A DNA stretch of 64,000 bases from Hyperoplus lanceolatus (Eukaryota > Chordata > Actinopteri > Uranoscopiformes > Ammodytidae): contig CM049410.1 in the NCBI GenBank assembly GCA_026929865.2, forward strand, positions 22,403,501-22,467,500. Reading direction: 5' to 3'. The first letter of the stretch is position 1. The number at the start of each line of letters is the position of its first letter. The position numbers and the translations under genes are program-made. The notes under the pieces are model-generated. The model was not told the origin of the DNA. It ran no database searches and saw only the letters and a list, made by a program, of their open reading frames with translations. This document shows positions 23,955-33,331 of the stretch, piece after piece.

Positions 23955-24215
23955 TTGACAACGAGAGCAGATGAACCTCTTCGTCTGCTCACACCTGGTC
24001 TTCATCTGCAATGAACTCCTCTTCATATACTCCTGCATTCCCTTTGCACTCCTGTGTACCCCGGATCATTCACTCCAGGCTGCCTGCCTCACTCTCTACT
24101 CTGCTTCCCCATTCACCAACAAGCCATTTCCCAGCCCCGTTCGTGGTCTGTTCAATAAACCTGTTTTCATGATTTTAACACCAGTCTATGTCTGCTTTTG
24201 GGACCCAGTTATCGT
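23955..24215 (+). repeat. LTR 3' part (gypsy-like), fragment
   Basis: It contains CTGTTCAATAAACCTGTTTT followed by CATGATTTTAACACCAGTCT and a GGGACCC-rich end. This polyadenylation signal with downstream U5 text is typical of fish gypsy LTRs. The 5' boundary and a partner LTR were not found. Confidence 0.45.
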
Positions 24216-24483
24216 TTACTAAACATAATGATTGCTTAGCCATTAACTAAAAATGAATAAATCAGTTTCTCAAAAGTTAATAAACCCTTTAACACCACTG
24301 AACACACTATACAGAAAAGTATTTTTTTTTATTGTCCAAAATTTAAAAAACAACAACACAGGAAAGAAATAACATGTTATGTTAACATAAAATAAAAACA
24401 AGGCTGCAAATTTCAAGGAACTATTTTAAAATATAAACATAACTGATAAAAAAATAGACATCATTTACATTGATCTCCTTATT

Positions 24484-24764
24484 TATAACAGTTCCCCCTT
24501 CATCAAATCTTCCACCTTCTCCTGAAGGTTTTTGTTGCAGATCTCTGCCTGGCACCTGTTTGAGGGTTTCACCCTCCTTCAAAGTTGCCCTGAGGTTTCC
24601 ATAGGACACTGCATCTGCAGCATGCAGCTCAGAAATGGCACAGCAGTCCATTATACTCTTTCGGTTACAGCCTACTTTTTCATAGGCTGCTGATTTAGTT
24701 TTTCCAGCTTTCACAGCCTCCAGGACCCTAGCATGGCGACCCATGGTCTCCTCTGGGGTACCGA
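24484..24764 (-). pseudogene. CCDC106-like terminal exon, copy 1 (frameshifted)
   Basis: On the minus strand a polypyrimidine tract and AG acceptor (TTTTTTTTCCTTCCAG) lead into a frame encoding GTPEETMGRHARVLEAVKAG, a helix-turn-helix-like KTKSAAYEKVGCNRKSIMD, then ISELHAADAV and LRATLKEGETLK. This resembles the C-terminal domain of the large fish CCDC106-like family (my recognition from general knowledge; function unknown). After TLK the homologous end (KNLQEKVEDLMKGELL and stop) continues in another frame, so the exon is broken by a small indel. A close relative lies 1.4 kb upstream on the same strand (25865-26158). Upstream exons are not seen. Confidence 0.55.
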
Positions 24765-24921
24765 CTGGAAGGAAAAAAAATATTAATGTAAATAAACTGC
24801 AGTATTGTTTACTTTTGTAATGATGGTGATACTGCACTAGTGTAATAAAGTGACATTTAGTGCAAATGCTATACAATATATTTAATATATATAGAATGAA
24901 CGCTGCACGTCAACCTTTCTG

Positions 24922-25435
24922 TAGTCTGGCTAGGCCAGACCAAACTACCGATCCAACTACAGCAAGTAGTATGGTCTGGAACCACGCCGTCTATCCGGGG
25001 GGGAAACTGGGCTGGCCTGTTTGTATTTCTTTACACCAATCACAATCATCTAGGGCGGGGCTGAGCCTGGGAAGCAGCACCAGTGTCCGTGCAAAATAGA
25101 ACCGGGGGGGAACTTATTCTGATGGAACGTCTTCACGTCCAGAGGCTGTCAGAGAAATGGCTAAATCCCACCCACAAACGCCACAAAAAAAACTATAAAA
25201 GACAAAAAGAATAAACAGTGTGTTGCTTTCTCAACAGCATGTCAAGACACCATACACTTTAACTCCAGAGGAGCTCACGGGATAATTTAACAGGAATTAA
25301 CTAGTCACGCAGTGTCTCTGGTAACATTATCATGGCGGCCCGTTGGTCTGTAAATCACCAAAGAAAAGGAACAGTGTATCTTAATCTAGCTGGTTATAAG
25401 GTCCGCTGCTCAATCCAACCCGTTCAGCCAGACTG
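24922..25435. mobile_element. 514-bp MITE with 9-bp target duplication
   Basis: The ends are TAGTCTGGCT on the left and AGCCAGACTG on the right, imperfect inverses. The flanks are ACCTTTCTG (24913-24921) and CCCTTTCTG (25436-25444), an 8-of-9 match. The family resembles 5490-6062 and 33020-33331. It lies between the two CCDC106-like exons. No coding frame is recognised. Confidence 0.65.
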
Positions 25436-25444
25436 CCCTTTCTG

Positions 25445-25860
25445 TGAAAAGAGAAAATAATTAAACCAGTCCAGGCCTGGACTGGACAGCTACGTGACAT
25501 TGTAGCAGTAGGACTCAGTGTAGCCCACTGATTAATTTAATGACGAGGAAAAACACCACACAACAGTGCTGCACCCACCTTTTTGGCACCCGTTCAGGTG
25601 GCTGGTACCCCAAAGGAGGAGTACTGAAAATGGAAGTGGTTTAGAGCGGTTAGCCTCGCTTATATCCGTACCCTACCCAAATTTTGGCAAATGGAAAGCC
25701 AACATAACCGGACCGAACCGACCCGCTCTACTCGGTGGAAACGAGGCATAATATACCGTTGGTGAGTCAATAATTAATGCTTCAAAGCATGAATTACCTT
25801 TATGCTTTAAAAGTATAATAACACCTTACTTCTTAATTCATTTATTTACCTTTCTTATAT
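25445..25860. other. Noncoding spacer, possible hAT end
   Basis: The text CTCGGTGGAAACGAGGCA near 25732-25749 resembles a hAT right end (GTTTCCACCG inverted), but no matching left end or 8-bp duplication was found. No gene is seen. Confidence 0.35.
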
Positions 25861-25864
25861 ATTT

Positions 25865-26158
25865 TTAATAGCTTCCCCTTTCTTTTTAATTTGTCCACCG
25901 CCTCTTCTAATTAGTTTTCCTGTACTAGCTCTCTGCACTTCTTCATAAAGTCCCGCAATGTTTGGCCCTTTTGCCACGTCGCCCTGACTTCATGGAACAC
26001 ATTGGTGTCCACCCCATTGAGCTCTGACACAGCTGCCCAGTCAGCGACAGTCTTCCGGTCCACCCCGACTTTCCTGTAGGCAGCTGTGTTGTTGCATACT
26101 TTTTTGACCTTTGCCAACACCCGGCGGTAACGCTCCATTGCCTCTTCTGGGGTGACGA
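25865..26158 (-). pseudogene. CCDC106-like terminal exon, copy 2 (stop-interrupted)
   Basis: The minus strand has an acceptor TTGTTGTTTCAG, then a frame with VTPEEAMERYRRVLAKVKKV, NTAAYRKVGVDRKTVADWA, AVSELNGVDT, VRATWQKGQTLRDFMKKCRE and a TAA at 25911-25913. The same frame continues past the stop with LEEAVDKLKRKGKLLKI, which matches the expected family C-terminus, so the stop is probably a disabling mutation. It is about 40-45 percent similar to copy 1 by eye. Both copies start at the same splice phase, which argues for duplicated terminal exons of one gene family. Symbol withheld because orthology cannot be judged. Confidence 0.55.
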
Positions 26159-26785
26159 CTGAAACAACAAAAATGACAAATATATATTAACATATATATA
26201 TTAACTTAAATTAACAGCAGTACTTGGTTGTAATGATGGTGAAGTGCAGTTATTCTTGTATTATGATTAGATAGCGGTAGTTAGGTCCTCACATACAATT
26301 CTAGTGTAATGAACTGCTGTGGGGTTAAAGTGCATTTACAGTAACTGTAGCAAATCAAATTCTCACAACCTGAGACAAATAGTCTGGAAGACATAGGCTA
26401 CTGTATTTCAAGTATTTTCTTCATTAAATAAGTAAACAGTTTAACAGCATGGAGTGCTTTTAAAGATTGAACCCTTCCAAAACACTCATCTATTCATGTA
26501 TCCGTCATGTATCATGAATTTGAAGTAGTGCTTATATATCCACCCTGAAAATTCCAACTTTTCATCGTGTTGCTCAATAGTCGCCATCTCTCCTGTTTTT
26601 TCGAATCTGTTTGGTGTGTGTGTGGTGTGCTTGGCCTGCCTTGTGTGTAAAAACACTGGCTCCGATTGGCAACCATGAAACATGACTCTGCCTTCGCCAA
26701 TCATAATCGCTGAAAGTAAACGGCTGCAAAAATGTCCTTAGACCTAACATCATCAGTTGGATGAGAGGAACAGATTTCATCAGGC
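26159..26785. other. Noncoding stretch, nothing recognised
   Basis: Short minus-strand frames at 26486-26780 overlap in three phases and have no recognisable domain. Confidence 0.45.
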
Positions 26786-27707
26786 TAATGCTGGGCTTAC
26801 ACTAGAGGACTTTGAAAAGACTGAAGACTGACACCCTCTCACATCTAAAGACAATTAACTCACACCTGAAGACAATTAGTCATTAGTTCTCTGAGTTGGT
26901 GAGACTGGGGGCCTCTATGAATAGTCCAATCTCCTAACCTATAAGCCTCCTTTCCTATGCCTTAACCCCAAACGTCATCGGGGTTAAGGAGAGATGAAAG
27001 GTGCTTCCTATCGAACATAGGAAAAGACAGCACTGTTTCAAATGAATTCGACTCCACTTTTCCTAACCAATGTCATTGCGGGACGGCGAGTAGTGCTGAC
27101 GTAAGTCACTAGCGTGAAACTACACTATTTTCCGAAAATGGACTACAACAAGCGCTCGTTTGATCCATGCGTTCTTTTCATATTGATTATTTAATCAGGT
27201 TGTCGCCAACAGAGTGAAAATCACTTAGATCGGACTTGGCCAAGGGGAAAATTTAAGGCCACTTGAATCCCAATTCACATGTGAAAAAAGAGGCTACACT
27301 TATGATGTTGCTGAAATGAACTGTCGCCAGTAGCCTAGTCTTCATTAGATATGAAGTTGGCATTTTATTTTTTTATTGTGTAAACGATGTGCTACGAAAA
27401 TAACTATAATGATGTTGGTCTTTTATGAGTTCTTTATTATCTTTATGGGGGGTATTTTGTTTTAGCCGAGTTAAATCTTCCTCTCTTCTTAACTCGGCTA
27501 AAACACAATACCCCCTCCCCCATAAAGATAATAAAGAACTCATAAAAGACCAACATCATAAAAGTTATTTTCGTAGCACATAATTTACACCATAAGAAAA
27601 TAAAATACCAACTTCACATTTAATGAAGTTACTGGGGCAGTTCATTTCAACATCAACATAAGTGTAGCCTCTTTTTATTCCACATGTGAATTGGGATATA
27701 TGGAAGT

Positions 27708-27967
27708 TGTTGAGCATAATACTGAATGGTGCAAAGCCATGTTAAATAGCCTACTCAGGGACGTCATTACGTCAGCGTGCGTGCCTGCGTGCACTGCTAA
27801 TGTCGTGAGCATGCGCAGAATAAACGGTCAGTTGAATCCCAGACCAAAGTGATGATGGCGGCTGTGTGTTTTCTCTCAGTGAATATTAGCCACTAGATGG
27901 TGTTAGCTAGCCACTTTGGATGACTGTAACTACGCGATAGACTGCTGAAAGAATTTCTAACGTAACA
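27708..27967 (+). repeat. 5' LTR of Ty1/copia element
   Basis: TGTTGAGC...CGTAACA, 260 bp. It carries two ACGTCA half-sites 8 bp apart (27761-27766, 27769-27774), like CRE/ATF sites, an AATAAA (27819-27824), a GATGGCGGC YY1-like word, and CCACTAGATGGTG, one base off a CTCF core. It should hold the promoter and polyadenylation signals. Confidence 0.95.
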
Positions 27968-27982
27968 GGTTACGGGCCCAGT
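27968..27982 (+). other. Primer binding site (initiator-Met tRNA, internal)
   Basis: GGTTACGGGCCCAG immediately follows the LTR. Its complement matches the anticodon arm of vertebrate initiator methionine tRNA (CTGGGCCCATAACC) except for one base opposite the anticodon. Copia-type elements of animals are known to prime with an internally cleaved initiator tRNA rather than the CCA end. The identification is by memory of the tRNA sequence. Confidence 0.7.
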
Positions 27983-28066
27983 CATGCAGGCCAAAGGTGG
28001 TTTAGACTTTTATTCGACAGCGACGAGAAAAACTACGAGCTATGGGAAACGAGGTTCCTCGCGCAC

Positions 28067-31000
28067 ATGGAGTTGCGCGGCCTCAGAGAAGTCATCACGG
28101 AGGACCCGCAGATAGACGGGGAAGACGAAGCAGCCCTCGCGGAAGACGAGACCAAGAACGGTGAGGCATATGCAGAGCTGGTGCAATGTCTAGACAACAA
28201 GAATTTGTCATTGGTAATGAGGGACGCGAAACGTGATGGAAGAAGAGCAATGGAGATTCTTCGCGAGCACTACGCGGGAAAGGACAAACCGCGCGTCGTG
28301 AGTTTGTACTGTGAACTTTCCTCGCTCCATAAGGCCAGCAATGAAACGGTAACTGATTACATTATTCGAGCAGAGACTATATTCACGTCATTGAGAAGAG
28401 CAGACGAGCACATTAGTGATGGGCTTCAGATAGCAATGGTAGTTAAGGGGCTACCTGATTCATACAAGCCATTCGTCGTGCACATCACCCAGACAAATGA
28501 CAGTATAACGTTCATCAAGTTTAAAACAAAACTCCGAAGTTATGAGAGCACTGAAAAATATGGGAAGAGTGACGAAAATGTAGAAGAGGACAATGTGATG
28601 AAGACTAGCGGGGCAACATGGGCACGTGGAAGAGGAAGAGGAAAGAAAATAAACCTGGCTGATGTCGAGTGTTATACATGTGGTAAAAAGGGCCACATGG
28701 CAAGGGCATGTCATGATGGATTACAAGCCAGAAGGGAAGAACGAAAATGGGACAAACCACAGCGAGGCAGAGGGCGCGGCCGAGGACGAGACCGTGAGTA
28801 TCTAAAGAAAGCTGATGGAGAAACGGAGGCAGAGCCTACATCGTTCTTTTTCTTTAAAATAAGTGACTGTCCGACAAAAAGAGGAAACAAGAAGGGTCTC
28901 ATGGTCGACTGCGGCGCCACAACACACATGATCAACGACCCCAACAAGTTCATGACAGTTGATGAGAGTTTCAGACCAGAAGGCCACACGATCGAGCTTG
29001 CCGATGGAACCAAGGTGAGCGGGATGGCGAAGATGAGGGGAGACGCCGAAGTCTACTTGCTGGACAGCGAGGGACGACAAGTGAAAACGAGGCTCAAGCA
29101 GGCACTCTACATCCCATCTTTTCCTCAGAACATTTTTTCAGTCAAAGCAGCGACAGCAAACGGAGCCGAGGTCCGTTTCAAGAACAATGATGACTGGCTG
29201 ATCCACAAAGATGGTACCAAGTTCAAAATGGATGTGTATGGTAGGCTGTATTACCTTCGCACAGTAGAACATGAAAACAGTGATGAAGTGAACGGGTGTT
29301 ATGACATTCAAACGTGGCACAAGATACTTGGTCATTGTAATTTTGATGATGTTTCAAAATTAGAAAAGGTGGTAGAAGGGATGGTCATTAAAGGGAAACA
29401 TGACAAGTCCAATACAAATTGTGAAACTTGCACACAGGGCAAATTTACACAAAACAGAAATAGACAAGCAGACGCTAAAGCTACAACTGTACTGGAATTA
29501 GTACATACAGACCTATGCGGTCCAATAGAACCAGCAGATAAAGATGGGTTCAGATATGCTATAGCATTTACTGATGATCACAGTGGGATGATTTTTCCAT
29601 ACTTTATCAAAGCAAAGAGTGACACGACAAAAGCTACTGAAAAGTTCATAGCAGATGTGGCTCCATATGGAAAAGTAAAGTGCATAAGATCTGATAACGG
29701 TACAGAGTTTACTGGGCAGGAGTTCCAGTCTTTACTAAGGAGTAACGGGATAAGGCATGAGACTAGTGCACCCTACTCACCTCATCAGAACGGAACTGCC
29801 GAGAGGGGTTGGAGAACCTTATTTGAGATGTCCCGATGCATGCTATTGGAGAGTAACCTCCCAAAGCAATTATGGACATATGCTGTACAGACAGCAGCTC
29901 AGATCCGTAACAGGTGTTACAGTAAGCGACTAGAGCAGACACCTTACTGTGTTTTCACAGGAAAAACACCTAACCTATCTCACATGAAAATATTTGGCTC
30001 TGAATGCTATGCATACAAGCAGGATAAGAAGAAGCTGGATTCTAGGTGCGCAAAGGGAATCTTTGTAGGCTATGATAAATATAGTCCAGCATATAACGTG
30101 TACAATCCTGAGACAGGAAAAGTCCTAAAACATAGGCTGGTAAAATTTATCACCAAAGGTAACGCAGATAGCCAGACTCAGACAGATTTTAACATAGGGG
30201 ACAACATTGAGTGTTATGGAGATACAACACCAAAGATAGCCAACCAGGGTCAGGAACAGCCTAAGGGGTGTAAAGAGTCAAGTGTTGAGACTACTGAGAC
30301 AAGTCCCACTCTGACAGAAAATACTCAGAAAGAACAGGAAGAAAGCAGGTATCCTACCAGACTAAGGAAGGCTCCAGGCCACTTAAAGCAGTGTAAAGCT
30401 GAGTGTAACAATGATGAGAGTGAAAATGTTGATTATTTCTACAGAGTGACTTATGGTGTACCAAAAACACTTAGAGAGGCTATGGACTCTAAGAAGTCAA
30501 AAATGTGGGCTGACGCGATGGAAGAGGAGATGAACTCTTTAACAGAAAATGAGACTTTTACTCTGACCCCACTGCCACGGGGCAAGCAAGCAGTGGGAGG
30601 TCGCTGGGTATATGCGGTAAAAGAGAGCTCAGATGGATCTGAAACGTGTAAAGCCAGATACGTCGCAAAGGGTTATGGTCAAGTGGAAGGGATTGACTAT
30701 AATGAGACTTTTTCAACGACAGCCAACATGACCTCGGTCCGAGCATTGATGCAGGTGGCTGTACAAGAAGATCTCCTCCTACATCAAATGGATGTGAAGA
30801 CTGCTTACCTCCATGCTCCGATGGACTGTGAGGTATACATGGAACAACCGGAAGGTTTTGAAATCAAGTCAAAAACAGGAGAACACTTGGTATGTAAACT
30901 CAACAAGTCACTGTATGGTTTAAAACAGTCCGGGCGCAACTGGAACATGTTACTGCATGATCACCTTACAGAAAATGGTTTTGTACAAAATGATGCTGAT

Positions 31001-31408
31001 CATTGTGTCTACAGCAGAGAATCTGAGAACGAGAAAGTGATACTGTTAGTATGGGTAGATGACTTACTCATAGCAGCAAGTAACAACACCTCACTCAGTG
31101 ATGTAAAAGAGATGTTGAAGAGAAGGTTTAAGATGAAGGATATGGGTCCACTTAAACACTTCCTGGGTATCGATTTTAAACAGAGCAAAGGAGAGATCAA
31201 AATGACTCAAAAGAGACACATAGAGAAGATGTTGACTAGGTTTGGAATGTCTGAATGCAAACCAAGATCAACCCCATGTGAGCAGAAGTTAAACTTTGAC
31301 ACTGAGGGTGAAGTCATTGACTCAACAGGCTACAGGGAGATAGTAGGTAGCTTGATATACATTATGACATTTACTAGACCCGATCTGAGCTGGGTGGTGA
31401 GCAAATGA
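28067..31408 (+). CDS. Ty1/copia gag-pol polyprotein, truncated by stop
   Basis: A 1113-codon frame. Gag occupies roughly residues 1-195, then a CCHC knuckle (CYTCGKKGHMARAC, 202-215) and an Arg/Gly-rich stretch. Protease has DCGAT at 281-285, an unusual Cys in place of Ser in DSG/DTG. Integrase has an HHCC zinc motif starting at W417-H418 and catalytic D482, D543 and E579, the last two separated by 35 residues. Reverse transcriptase starts near 842 (AVGGRWVYAVKE) and includes MDVKTAYLHAP and the catalytic VDD (D998, D999). The frame stops at TGA 31406-31408, just before RNase H. Similarity to gag (FDSDEKNYELWETRF) extends upstream of the first Met in the same frame, while the only nearby upstream ATG (27984) is in another frame, so a small indel probably removed the true start. 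Polyprotein processing and integration functions follow from the family. Confidence 0.93.
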   Translation: MELRGLREVITEDPQIDGEDEAALAEDETKNGEAYAELVQCLDNKNLSLVMRDAKRDGRRAMEILREHYAGKDKPRVVSLYCELSSLHKASNETVTDYIIRAETIFTSLRRADEHISDGLQIAMVVKGLPDSYKPFVVHITQTNDSITFIKFKTKLRSYESTEKYGKSDENVEEDNVMKTSGATWARGRGRGKKINLADVECYTCGKKGHMARACHDGLQARREERKWDKPQRGRGRGRGRDREYLKKADGETEAEPTSFFFFKISDCPTKRGNKKGLMVDCGATTHMINDPNKFMTVDESFRPEGHTIELADGTKVSGMAKMRGDAEVYLLDSEGRQVKTRLKQALYIPSFPQNIFSVKAATANGAEVRFKNNDDWLIHKDGTKFKMDVYGRLYYLRTVEHENSDEVNGCYDIQTWHKILGHCNFDDVSKLEKVVEGMVIKGKHDKSNTNCETCTQGKFTQNRNRQADAKATTVLELVHTDLCGPIEPADKDGFRYAIAFTDDHSGMIFPYFIKAKSDTTKATEKFIADVAPYGKVKCIRSDNGTEFTGQEFQSLLRSNGIRHETSAPYSPHQNGTAERGWRTLFEMSRCMLLESNLPKQLWTYAVQTAAQIRNRCYSKRLEQTPYCVFTGKTPNLSHMKIFGSECYAYKQDKKKLDSRCAKGIFVGYDKYSPAYNVYNPETGKVLKHRLVKFITKGNADSQTQTDFNIGDNIECYGDTTPKIANQGQEQPKGCKESSVETTETSPTLTENTQKEQEESRYPTRLRKAPGHLKQCKAECNNDESENVDYFYRVTYGVPKTLREAMDSKKSKMWADAMEEEMNSLTENETFTLTPLPRGKQAVGGRWVYAVKESSDGSETCKARYVAKGYGQVEGIDYNETFSTTANMTSVRALMQVAVQEDLLLHQMDVKTAYLHAPMDCEVYMEQPEGFEIKSKTGEHLVCKLNKSLYGLKQSGRNWNMLLHDHLTENGFVQNDADHCVYSRESENEKVILLVWVDDLLIAASNNTSLSDVKEMLKRRFKMKDMGPLKHFLGIDFKQSKGEIKMTQKRHIEKMLTRFGMSECKPRSTPCEQKLNFDTEGEVIDSTGYREIVGSLIYIMTFTRPDLSWVVSK

Positions 31409-31999
31409 TCACAATACCTAGCAGAACCAAAACAACAACATTGGGCTACAGCAAAACACCTACTCAGGTACTTAAAGGGTACTATAGACCAGGAACTACA
31501 CTACAAGAAAATTGAAGCAAACCTACACCTTGAGGGATGTAGTGATGCTGATTGGGCAGCCGATCAAAATGACAGGAGAAGCACAACTGGATACTGCTTC
31601 AGCTTAACTGAAAATGGTCCAGCTATATCTTGGAAAAGTAGGAAACAGCCTACAGTGGCACTGTCAACCTGCGAAGCTGAGTATATGGCACTAGCAGCCA
31701 CTACTCAGGAGAGTATGTACCTTGTACAACTACTTAAAGGAATAGACAGCAGCAACCAGCATGTACCAGTAAAGGTATACGAGGACAACCAGGGGGCGAT
31801 AGCTTTATCAAAGAACCCAGTATGTCGACAGAGAAGTAAACATGTAGATATAAAGTATCACTTTATAAGGTCTGCACACACAGAAGGGAAAATAGCTATA
31901 GAATACTGCCCTACTGCAGACATGGTAGCTGATATCCTTACCAAACCAGTGGTGAAGGCTAAGCTTGACAAGTTCAAGAGGTATTTGTTTGGAGAGTGA
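31409..31999 (+). pseudogene. Copia RNase H domain after the stop
   Basis: The same frame continues without further stops to TGA at 31997-31999. It carries the copia RNase H signatures SDADWAADQNDRRSTTGYCF, STCEAEYMALA, YEDNQGAIALSKN and KHVDIKYHFIR, with the acidic catalytic residues present. It would be translated only by readthrough of the TGA at 31406-31408. One stop separates it from the rest, so the copy is young but defective. Confidence 0.9.
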
Positions 32000-32118
32000 A
32001 GTGTACTGACAGATGTAATGTTTTATTTGGTTATTAACACTGTCAATAAGCAAAATGATTATTTTGTAGTTCTGTACATTTGTGTTTTACTATTAGAGAG
32101 AGCTATACACATGTCTTT

Positions 32119-32127
32119 GAGTGGGAG
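32119..32127 (+). other. Polypurine tract of copia element
   Basis: GAGTGGGAG lies directly before the 3' LTR, the position where plus-strand synthesis is primed in LTR retrotransposons. It is short and has one T. Confidence 0.65.
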
Positions 32128-32387
32128 TGTTGAGCATAATACTGAATGGTGCAAAGCCATGTTAAATAGCCTACTCAGGGACGTCATTACGTCAGCGTGC
32201 GTGCCTGCGTGCACTGCTAATGTCGTGAGCATGCGCAGAATAAACGGTCAGTTGAATCCCAGACCAAAGTGATGATGGTGGCTGTGTGTTTTCTCTCAGT
32301 GAATATTAGCCACTAGATGGTGTTAGCTAGCCACTTTGGATGACTGTAACTACGCGATAGACTGCTGAAAGAATGTCTAACGTAACA
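32128..32387 (+). repeat. 3' LTR of Ty1/copia element
   Basis: Identical to the 5' LTR except T for C in the GATGGYGGC word and G for T near the end (GAATGTCTAACG). Confidence 0.95.
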
Positions 32388-33019
32388 GAAGTGATTCTCA
32401 CTCTGTTGGCGACAACCTGATTAAAATCAATATGAAAAGAACGCATGGATCAAACGAGCGCTTGTTGTAGTCAATTTTCAGAGAATAGGCTATAGTGTAG
32501 TTTCACGCTAGTGGCTCACGTCAGCAATACTCGCCGTCGCGCAATGACGTCGGTTAGGAAAAGTGGAGTCGAATTTATTTGAAACAGTGCTGTCTTTTCC
32601 TAAGTTCGATAGGAAGCACCTATCATCTCTCCTTAACCCCAATGACGTTTAGGGGTTAAGGTATAGGAAAGGAGGCTTATAGGTTAGGAGATTGGACTAT
32701 TCGGATTGGCCCCAGGGCTCCTTTCCTAAGCATTTAGAGAATTCGAATCACCTATCCGCCGAGTTCTTCCGGTTTATCTCGATAGGAAATTTCCTATGCA
32801 AAAAAGAGAATCCGTAGAGGCCCTGGGTTTTAAGTAAATATAAACAACTATATGCCCTTATCACATAGGCTAAATGTCATGCATGAACACTTAAAAAAAC
32901 TCTGAACGCGATTGTGATATTCAATTTATTTAAAAAAAAAGTTAATTCAATATTCCGAGCGGGGGACATCCTGTAGTTATTTGACCAGCTTTATTTGCTG
33001 ATCTCGTCCCCCAATAACT

Positions 33020-33331
33020 TAGCCTGGCACCGCCCGCCTACTACTTCCGCTCAATTTTCATTTCCCTTCAGTAGTCAGTCTGGGTGTGCAGTATATTCTT
33101 AGGTTTTCTCTGGACAGATTTCTGCCGGTCCAATCAGCGAACAGAAGGAGTGGCTCAGAAGCCAGCGCATGACATGGTTGGTTGGCAGATCCAGAGTGGC
33201 ACTGGGCAGATCCAATAGTTTTAAACTTCAACAGACACCCGCCTTCAAGTGAGTTAACGTTTGTCAATTGAGCGATTCCAGACCTTCTGTACAAATGAAA
33301 TGAAGTACGATGGTCTGGTAGAACCAAGCTA
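33020..33331. mobile_element. 312-bp MITE with 9-bp target duplication
   Basis: It begins TAGCCTGGCACC and ends ACCAAGCTA. The flanks are CCAATAACT (33011-33019) and CCAATAAGT (33332-33340), 8 of 9 matching. The terminal TAGCYTGG matches the element at 5490-6062. It is inserted in the outer element described at 26786-33727. Confidence 0.7.

Larger units (their letters stand above)
27708..32387 (+). mobile_element. Ty1/copia LTR retrotransposon, near-complete
   Basis: A 4680-bp element with two 260-bp LTRs (27708-27967, 32128-32387) differing at only two positions. It has a 5-bp target duplication GAAGT (27703-27707 and 32388-32392), a primer site directly after the 5' LTR, a purine tract directly before the 3' LTR, and a gag-pol frame in copia order (gag, protease, integrase, reverse transcriptase, RNase H). 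It inserted into the right arm of a foldback element. Near-identical LTRs imply a recent insertion. It is disabled by a stop between reverse transcriptase and RNase H and by a probable indel near the gag start. Confidence 0.95.
26910..32822. mobile_element. Foldback element, split by Ty1/copia
   Basis: 26910-27480 is the inverse of 27481-27702 continued by 32388-32705 once the copia insertion is removed. Both arms carry, for example, CATGCGTTCTTTTCATATTG or its complement, GACTCCACTTTTCCTAACC, and GGAGATTGGACTATTC. The outer ends are GGCCTCTATGAAT and the inverse of GGCCTCTACGGAT, bordered by CTGGG (26905-26909 and 32823-32827), a possible 5-bp duplication. The arms are several hundred bases long with a few indels, and about 35 bp of the left arm (near 27230-27265) is missing from the right. 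No coding capacity of its own. Confidence 0.7.
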
